A DNA stretch of 11,916 nt from Alphaproteobacteria bacterium (lineage in GTDB: Bacteria > Pseudomonadota > Alphaproteobacteria > UBA6615): NCBI GenBank assembly GCA_030831135.1, contig JAURLR010000174.1, positions 1 through 11,916 of the forward strand, read 5' to 3'. Positions within the stretch are counted from its first letter, which is position 1. Every line of letters starts with the position of its first letter. Both the position numbers and the translations under genes were made by a program. Positions 6,796-11,916 of the stretch are shown piece by piece. The notes beneath the pieces were generated by a model. It did not search any database. It was not told the origin of the DNA and was given only the letters and a program-made list of their open reading frames with translations.

Positions 6796-6822
6796 GTCTC
6801 CTGCGTGCTAGGCTGATACCGA
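6794..6822 (+). promoter_or_regulatory. Weak promoter candidate of the sensor kinase gene
   Basis: TTGTCT (6794-6799) and TACCGA (6817-6822) are spaced by 17 nt, right after the terminator T-run and about 30 nt before the GTG start. Both boxes are imperfect. Confidence 0.25.
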
Positions 6823-6852
6823 CCGCATCACTGAACCCGGGCATTTTCAGAC

Positions 6853-9800
6853 GTGCTGAACGACTGGACGATCCTCGCCGCCTCGCTCGGCTATATCGGT
6901 ATCCTGTTTGCCATCGCCTCCTGGGGGGATCGCAAGGTCGGGCGACATGGCGCGCGGGTGCGGGCCAAGCCGCTGGTCTATGCGCTCTCGCTGGCGGTCT
7001 ACTGCACGTCCTGGACGTTCTATGGCAGCGTCGGGCTGGCCTCGGTTTCAGGGTATGATTTCATCCCGGTCTATCTTGGCCCGATCCTGTTGTTCACGCT
7101 CGGCTATGTTGTGCTGCGCAAGATCGTGCGGATCGGCAAGGCCGAGAACATCACCACCATTGCCGATTTCATTGCGGCGCGGTTCGGCAAGAGCCAGACG
7201 CTGGCCGCCGTGGTCACACTCTTCGTCGTGGTCGGCATTCTTCCCTATATCGCCCTGCAGCTCAAAGCGGTCTCGACCAGTTTCATCGTCCTGACCACCT
7301 ATCCCGAGATCGTGATGCCGGCGGGGGTTTCGGGCACGCCCTGGTGGACCGATACCGCGCTGGTCGTCGCGCTGTTGATGGCGACCTTCTCGATCATGTT
7401 CGGCACCCGCAATGTGGATGCGACCGAGCACCATGAAGGGATGATGCTGGCGATCGCCTTTGAATCGGTCGTCAAGCTGGTAACGTTTCTGGCGGCTGGT
7501 ATTTTCGTCACCTTTTTCATGTTCACCGGGTTCGGTGATCTTGCCGCGCGCGCGGCGGCCGTGCCGGAGATCGCGGAGATCTTTGCCGTCGATATCCATG
7601 TCCCGACCTGGTTGACGATCACGCTGCTTTCACTGGTGGCGATCATCTGCCTGCCACGCCAGTTCCACGTGGCGGTGGTGGAAAATGTCGACGAACGCGA
7701 GCTCAAGCGTGCGGCCTGGATTTTCCCGTGCTATCTGGTCGCCATCAATATCTTCGTGATCCCGATCGCCGTGGCCGGTCTCCTGCTGTTTTCGGGCCGG
7801 GGGGTGGATGCGGATACCTTCGTGCTGATCCTGCCGATGCTCGCGCAGCAGGAAACCCTCACGCTTCTTGTCTTCCTTGGCGGCCTCTCGGCGGCCACGG
7901 GGATGGTGATCATCGCGACCGTGGCGCTGGCGACCATGGTGTCCAACGATGTGTTCACCCCGATCTTCCTGCGCTACTGGCGCGGCGGGAAAACTCGCGA
8001 TGGTGATGTGGGGGCGACGCTTTTGAACATCCGCCGTTTCACGATGATCGCGATCCTGCTGCTGGCCTTTGCCTATTACCGGGTGGCGGGCGAGGGGCAT
8101 GCCCTGGCGTCGATCGGACTGATATCCTTTGCCGGGGTGGCGCAGTTTGCGCCCGCGATCTTCGGCGGCATTTTCTGGGCCCGCGCCGCCCGGCCGGGGG
8201 CGCTCGGCGGGATTCTGGCCGGCGGGCTGGTCTGGGCCTACACATTGCTGCTGCCGACCTTTGCGGCGAGTTCCTGGTTCCCCGACACGCTGCTCTCTGC
8301 CGGGCCGGTGGGCATCGCATTCCTGCGGCCCCATGCGTTGTTCGGAATCGACCTTGGAAACCCCCTGACCCACGGGGTCGTCTGGAGTCTGGGCGCGAAT
8401 ATTCTCCTGTTTGTCGTGCTTTCGCTGTTCAGCCGCCCGGGCGTGCTCGAGCGCGGGCAGGCGCGCGCCTTTGTCGAGGTGATGGCAGCCGATCCCGCGA
8501 CCCGGCCCCGGACCATGAGCGGCTCCCTGACCGTGCGTGATCTCGAAGCTCTTGTGGGGCGCTATCTGGGTACCATGACCGCCGAGCGGGCCTTCGCCCA
8601 GTATCTCGCCGAACGCGATCCGGCCCTGGGAATTGACGACCCGGTGGATGCAGGCGCACTGCGGTTTGCCGAGCGGCTGCTCGCCAGCGCCATCGGGGCT
8701 TCCTCGGCCCGGCTGGTGATCGCCCTGTCGATGGAGCGCGAGGATATCGACATGCAAAGCGCGATGCTGCTGCTCGACGATGCCAGTGCCGCGATCCAGT
8801 ACAACCGGGAACTGCTCCAGACTACGGTGGAGAACCTGCGTCAGGGCATCGCGATTTTCGATGAGAACCTGCGTCTGGCCTGGCTCAACGAGCGTTTCCG
8901 CAACTATCTGGGCTTGCCGGACATGGATGGCCGCGTCGGTGTGCCGGTGGAAGACATCATCCGCCATAGTGCCGAACATGGCGAATATGGCCCGGGCGAG
9001 GTGGAGGCCATCGTCAATGACCTGCTGACCCAGTACCGCCAGCGCGAGCCCGCCATCTATGAGCGCCGTCTCGAGGACGGCACCGTGCTGGAGGTCCGCA
9101 CCAGCCCGATGCCTTCGGGCGGTGTGGCGGTGTCGCTGATGGATATCACCGACCGGGTGCGGGCTTCCCGCGAACTCGAAGAAGCCAAGCGCGATCTTGA
9201 GCTGCGTGTTGGTGAGCGCACGCGTGACCTGATGGGGCTGAACGAGCAGTTGCGCCGCGCCTCGGATGCAGCCCAGCAGGCCAATCTTGGCAAGACGCGC
9301 TTTCTGGCTGCGGCCAGCCATGACCTGCTGCAGCCGCTCAACGCAGCGCGGTTGTTCCTGTCATCGCTGTCCGAACGGGAGCTGGACCACAACAGTGGCG
9401 AACTGGTGGGCCGGGTCGATACTTCGCTCCGTGCGGTCGAGGACCTGCTGGCCGGGCTGCTGGATATTTCAAAGCTCGATGCCGGCGGGGTCGAACCCCA
9501 GATCGAGGACTTTGCGATTGACGAGTTGCTGCAGGCGCTCGGCACCGAATTCGCCGCTGTGGCCGAGGATCGCGATATCGAATTGCGCGTGGTGGCCTCG
9601 GCGCATTTCGTGCGCTCTGACCGGCGGTTGCTGCGCCGGATACTCCAGAACCTGCTGTCGAACGCCTTGCGCTACACCCCGCCGGGTGGCCGGGTCCTGA
9701 TCGGCTGTCGTGGGGGCGGGGACCGGTTGAAGCTCGAGGTGCGTGATACCGGGCTGGGGATTCCCGAAGACATGCGCGAGGCGGTTTTTCGGGAGTTTCA

Positions 9801-10401
9801 CCGCCTGCCCCATGGCGAAGCCCAGGAGCAGGGGCTGGGCCTCGGCCTCGCGATCGTGGAGCGGATTGCCCGCATGCTCGGTCATGTGATCGAGTTGCGG
9901 TCCGATGCCGGGCAGGGTTCAACCTTCGCCGTGACGGTCCCGCGCGGCATTCCGACCGCCGCAGTCGAGGAGGCGCGACCCGTGCCCGCATTTTCCGATG
10001 GGGGGCTGGCCGGGGCGGTGATCCTGTGCATCGATGACAACGCCGATATACGTGACGGGATGCAGGCCCTGCTGGGCGGCTGGCAGTGCGATGTGCGCAC
10101 GGCTGCCGCAGGCCAGGAATGGCGCCGCGCCATGCGGGATGATGCGCCCGACCTGATTGTGGCGGATTATCATCTGGGCGATAATGAACATGGTCCCGAT
10201 GTGGTGACCGAAATCTGCGGCGTGTTCGAGCGGGTGATCCCCGCGATCATCATAACGGCCGATCCGTCCGAGAGTTTGCGCGAGGAAGCCGCCAGGCGCG
10301 GCCATATCGTGCTCGCCAAACCGGTGAAGCCGGCTGCCTTGCGCGCATTGATGACCCGCATGCTGGCCCAGCGCGCCGCGGCGCGTCAGTCGGTCTCGTA
10401 A
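6853..10401 (+). CDS. Hybrid sensor histidine kinase with Na+/solute symporter domain (MxtR/CrbS-like)
   Basis: A 1182-residue inner-membrane sensor. Residues 1-526 form an SLC5/SSS-like domain with about 13 membrane segments, from LAASLGYIGILFAIAS to LLFVVLSLF. A soluble linker at about 545-640 fits the STAC domain that joins such transporters to kinases. Then come PAS (about 651-768, NRELLQTTVENLRQGIAIFD to DITDR), a coiled coil (769-813), HisKA with phospho-acceptor His823 in ASHDLLQPL, HATPase with N-box Asn937, DTGLGIP (965-971) and GLGLGLAI (994-1001), and a receiver with Asp1061/Asp1062, acceptor Asp1105, Thr1135 and Lys1156. All key residues are intact. The architecture equals that of MxtR and CrbS, which sense carbon status and control acetate/C2 metabolism. 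The ligand, and whether it transports, are unknown. GTG start with weak ribosome site; it keeps the first membrane helix. Converges with the response regulator 19 nt away. Confidence 0.93.
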   Translation: MLNDWTILAASLGYIGILFAIASWGDRKVGRHGARVRAKPLVYALSLAVYCTSWTFYGSVGLASVSGYDFIPVYLGPILLFTLGYVVLRKIVRIGKAENITTIADFIAARFGKSQTLAAVVTLFVVVGILPYIALQLKAVSTSFIVLTTYPEIVMPAGVSGTPWWTDTALVVALLMATFSIMFGTRNVDATEHHEGMMLAIAFESVVKLVTFLAAGIFVTFFMFTGFGDLAARAAAVPEIAEIFAVDIHVPTWLTITLLSLVAIICLPRQFHVAVVENVDERELKRAAWIFPCYLVAINIFVIPIAVAGLLLFSGRGVDADTFVLILPMLAQQETLTLLVFLGGLSAATGMVIIATVALATMVSNDVFTPIFLRYWRGGKTRDGDVGATLLNIRRFTMIAILLLAFAYYRVAGEGHALASIGLISFAGVAQFAPAIFGGIFWARAARPGALGGILAGGLVWAYTLLLPTFAASSWFPDTLLSAGPVGIAFLRPHALFGIDLGNPLTHGVVWSLGANILLFVVLSLFSRPGVLERGQARAFVEVMAADPATRPRTMSGSLTVRDLEALVGRYLGTMTAERAFAQYLAERDPALGIDDPVDAGALRFAERLLASAIGASSARLVIALSMEREDIDMQSAMLLLDDASAAIQYNRELLQTTVENLRQGIAIFDENLRLAWLNERFRNYLGLPDMDGRVGVPVEDIIRHSAEHGEYGPGEVEAIVNDLLTQYRQREPAIYERRLEDGTVLEVRTSPMPSGGVAVSLMDITDRVRASRELEEAKRDLELRVGERTRDLMGLNEQLRRASDAAQQANLGKTRFLAAASHDLLQPLNAARLFLSSLSERELDHNSGELVGRVDTSLRAVEDLLAGLLDISKLDAGGVEPQIEDFAIDELLQALGTEFAAVAEDRDIELRVVASAHFVRSDRRLLRRILQNLLSNALRYTPPGGRVLIGCRGGGDRLKLEVRDTGLGIPEDMREAVFREFHRLPHGEAQEQGLGLGLAIVERIARMLGHVIELRSDAGQGSTFAVTVPRGIPTAAVEEARPVPAFSDGGLAGAVILCIDDNADIRDGMQALLGGWQCDVRTAAAGQEWRRAMRDDAPDLIVADYHLGDNEHGPDVVTEICGVFERVIPAIIITADPSESLREEAARRGHIVLAKPVKPAALRALMTRMLAQRAAARQSVS

Positions 10402-10420
10402 GGCGTTCCGGAATTGCGTT

Positions 10421-11089
10421 TCAGTCGCCGGGCATGCCGCGCGCGGGGTCTTCCACATTCAGGCGTCCGGCGAGGATCACGGCCTGGGTCCGGCTGTTGA
10501 CGTCAAGCTTCTGCAGGATCGCCGAGACATGGGATTTGACCGTGGCTTCGGAAATGTCGAGGTCATAGGCGATCTGCTTGTTCAGCTTGCCATCCGACAG
10601 CATACCCAGCACACGAAGCTGCTGCGGCGTCAGCGTGGCGAGCCGTCCGGCCAGCAATGCGTCTTCGGCGGTCGTGTCGGGGATGTCGTCCATGCCGCCC
10701 GGTATCCAGGAATTTCCGGCCAGAATCTCACGGACAGCAGCACGTATCTCGTCGGTCGAGGCTGATTTGGGGATGAAACCGGAGGCACCGTAATCCATGG
10801 CCTGGCGCATGATACGGGGATCGGTGGTGGCCGAAATCATCGCGACCGGCGTTTCGGGAAACTGGGAACGCAGATAGGCCAGACCGGTGAAACCGCGCAT
10901 GCCGGGCATGTGCAGATCGAGCAGCACCAGGTCGGGCGCATCCAGCTCGCGGATTTTGGTTTCCGCAGTCGCCAGACTGCCGGCCTCATGAAAGACCGCA
11001 TCCGCGAGGTCCTGCGCGATGGTCTGGCGCAGGGCGTCGCGCACCAGCGGATGGTCATCCGCGATCACAATGACAGCGTGTGTGCTCAA
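10421..11089 (-). CDS. NarL/LuxR-type response regulator (ErdR/CrbR-like)
   Basis: A DNA-binding response regulator, 222 residues from my chosen start. The receiver has AVIVIADDHPLVRDALRQ with acidic Asp11/Asp12, phospho-acceptor Asp58 in LVLLDLHMPGM, Ser86 and Lys108 (FIPKSAS). The C-terminal LuxR helix-turn-helix is at about 152-210: LTPQQLRVLGMLSDGKLNKQ, ISEATVKSHVSAIL, LDVNSRTQAV. The TTG at 11089-11087 places the protein start just before the first beta strand and about 35 nt after a promoter candidate. An ATG at 11194 would add 35 residues unlike any receiver and would lie upstream of that promoter, next to the repeat array. The neighbouring symporter-kinase is the likely partner, as in MxtR-ErdR and CrbS-CrbR; phosphotransfer between them is inferred. 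Confidence 0.9.
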   Translation of the reverse strand: MSTHAVIVIADDHPLVRDALRQTIAQDLADAVFHEAGSLATAETKIRELDAPDLVLLDLHMPGMRGFTGLAYLRSQFPETPVAMISATTDPRIMRQAMDYGASGFIPKSASTDEIRAAVREILAGNSWIPGGMDDIPDTTAEDALLAGRLATLTPQQLRVLGMLSDGKLNKQIAYDLDISEATVKSHVSAILQKLDVNSRTQAVILAGRLNVEDPARGMPGD

Positions 11090-11104
11090 GATATGGTCCA
11101 GCCC

Positions 11105-11159
11105 CCGGATCGGTACTCTTTTTCTTTGGAGTATGAACCGGATCGAAGGATGCGTCCAA
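11105..11159 (-). promoter_or_regulatory. Promoter and direct repeats of the response regulator gene
   Basis: On the minus strand TTGGAC (11159-11154) and TCATAC (11136-11131) are spaced by 17 nt, a fair sigma-70-like promoter with expected start near 11124. The 8-mer CCGGATCG (plus strand) occurs at 11138-11145, between the boxes, and again at 11105-11112, in the leader, exactly 33 bp apart. Same-face direct repeats across a promoter suggest a regulator site, possibly autoregulation; this is inference. Confidence 0.4.
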
Positions 11160-11195
11160 CTGGGAGTCAGGTACAGCATCAGGCCGCCGCTCATG

Positions 11196-11315
11196 CTTCG
11201 TCAGGCTCAGCATGAGGTGGTGATGGTCTCATCCCGAGCCGGTCGAGGCCTCATCCTGAGCCTGTCGAAGCCTTATCCTGAGCTTGTCGAAGCCTCATCC
11301 TGAGCTTGTCGAAGG
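11196..11315. repeat. Four tandem 22-bp repeats plus one inverted copy
   Basis: Head-to-tail units lie at 11228-11249, 11250-11271, 11272-11293 and 11294-11315, with consensus CTCATCCTGAGCTTGTCGAA plus GC or GG. Units 2-4 differ from one another at 2-3 positions; unit 1 is more diverged. An inverted copy, CTTCGTCAGGCTCAGCATGAGG, is at 11196-11217 and best matches unit 2 (two mismatches), so a transcript could form a long hairpin with any unit. From general knowledge, this 22-mer and its complement are a common dispersed intergenic repeat in several alphaproteobacteria. The array fills the gap between the YciI-like gene stop and the response-regulator promoter and may act as the 3' hairpin of the former. 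There are no spacers, so it is not CRISPR. Confidence 0.9.
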
Positions 11316-11334
11316 ACGAGGCCGTTGCCCGGTT

Positions 11335-11916
11335 TCAGTATTTCAGGGTCGCGCCGTAGCGCCAGCGCTCGATGGTCACCTCGGCAAAGACACCGCCATA
11401 ATTCAGCGGCTCCCCGGCCCAGAATTCCTCGCAGGCGGCGAGGTCGGGATATTCCATGATCATGAAGGAGCCGATCATCTGGGTGCCGGAATCATCGAAC
11501 ATCGGGCCGCGCGCCACATAGCGGTCCATCACCGAGGCCTGGAACTTGTGATGCGCCTCGGCCACCGCGTCGCGCCGTTCCTTGGCCTCGGGGCCGTCAA
11601 TCGCGGTGATCGCGAATTGCTGCCAGCCTTCGGTGCGCGGATAGGTGTTCCAGCGCAGATCCATGGAGGACGACCAGCGGGTCACCGAGGTGCTCGCAAA
11701 CGCGCCGGCCTTTGCGTAGCCGTCGGCGGCGATCCAGGCTTCGGCGGCCGCCTTGTCCGGCGCGTCGATCATCGCCATCGCGCCGCGCGGCGTCTTGCCG
11801 TCGGCCTTCAGCAGGGGGCCGGTGAAGCGAATCTGGTCCTGGGTGCCGTTCAGATGGGCCTGATGGCCTTCCATGCCGGCCTCGCGCAATTCCAGTCCGC
11901 CTTCGGTCTTGAAGTA
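11335..11916 (-). CDS. Tandem YciI-like domain protein (partial at its N-terminus)
   Basis: The frame is open to the right edge, so the true start lies outside; 193 residues are visible, beginning YFKTEGGLELREAGMEGHQA. YciI-like proteins are small alpha/beta (dimeric ferredoxin-like) folds with a putative His-Asp site; their reactions are mostly unknown. Two copies seem present. The first has REAGMEGHQAHL, IRFTGPLL, RGAMAMIDAPDKAAAEAWI and ends near VTRW. The second, from about residue 110, has AVAEAHHKFQASVMDRYVAR, GPMFDD, IGSFMIMEYPDLAACEEFWA and ends IERWRYG. This mirrored order (His-bearing helix, GP turn, strand, AEAW/CEEFW helix, xxRW strand) is the basis for the call. Same strand as the response regulator, separated from it by the repeat array, so probably its own transcript. 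Confidence 0.75.
   Translation of the reverse strand, partial: YFKTEGGLELREAGMEGHQAHLNGTQDQIRFTGPLLKADGKTPRGAMAMIDAPDKAAAEAWIAADGYAKAGAFASTSVTRWSSSMDLRWNTYPRTEGWQQFAITAIDGPEAKERRDAVAEAHHKFQASVMDRYVARGPMFDDSGTQMIGSFMIMEYPDLAACEEFWAGEPLNYGGVFAEVTIERWRYGATLKY

Noticed and set aside
7630..9321. 563-residue open frame on the minus strand
   Set aside because: It is wholly antisense to the sensor-kinase gene, has low-complexity Arg/Gly/His/Gln-rich composition and no recognisable motif; typical shadow in GC-rich DNA.
11090..11194. Longer response-regulator start at ATG 11194
   Set aside because: The added 35 residues do not look like a receiver domain, and the segment contains a fair promoter and direct repeats; TTG 11089 fits better, though not proven.
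11228..11315. Possible CRISPR array
   Set aside because: The units are directly adjacent with no unique spacers, and no cas gene is nearby; they are tandem copies of a dispersed intergenic repeat.

Overview
The window looks like chromosome from a GC-rich alphaproteobacterium. The evidence is a divergent pair formed by a FYDLN-acid (TIGR02300-type) gene and an aroA-cmk-rpsA operon, a class II (CP4-like) EPSP synthase of 455 residues, a tRNA-Ala(GGC) of alphaproteobacterial form, an SLC5-type sensor kinase of the MxtR/CrbS kind, and copies of the intergenic motif CTCATCCTGAGCTTGTCGAA. Genus cannot be fixed from sequence alone.

Left part (1-3240): on the minus strand aroA, cmk and rpsA run as one block. 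The aroA stop and cmk start overlap in ATGA, and rpsA leaves the window at its left edge. Divergent from aroA is a small zinc-ribbon protein with a very acidic tail, then tRNA-Ala(GGC) and a hairpin that could end its transcript.

Middle part (3340-6621): on the plus strand a tightly coupled cobalt-type nitrile hydratase operon (alpha, beta, accessory protein; nitrile to amide) is followed by a RidA-family gene that loses its homology at about residue 91 and lacks the usual C-terminal catalytic part. Next comes a complete outer-membrane porin with signal peptide, terminal Phe and a 14-bp intrinsic terminator. No amidase is present in the window.

Between the porin terminator and the next gene (6622-6795) lies a non-coding stretch that can fold into four successive hairpins, the last an 11-bp stem followed by seven T. 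It could be an unannotated small RNA or an attenuator-like leader, and is the best candidate here for something undescribed.

Right part (6853-11916): a 1182-residue hybrid sensor kinase (Na+/solute symporter-like membrane domain, STAC-like linker, PAS, HisKA, HATPase, receiver) converges, with a 19-nt gap, on a NarL/LuxR-type response regulator. The pair resembles MxtR/ErdR and CrbS/CrbR, which control acetate/C2 metabolism in gammaproteobacteria; a partner relation here is inference. Upstream of the regulator gene are a promoter candidate, then four head-to-tail 22-bp repeats with one inverted copy, then a partial minus-strand gene with two YciI-like domains. Long open frames antisense to aroA, cmk, the nitrile hydratase genes, porin and kinase are high-GC shadows and are not annotated.
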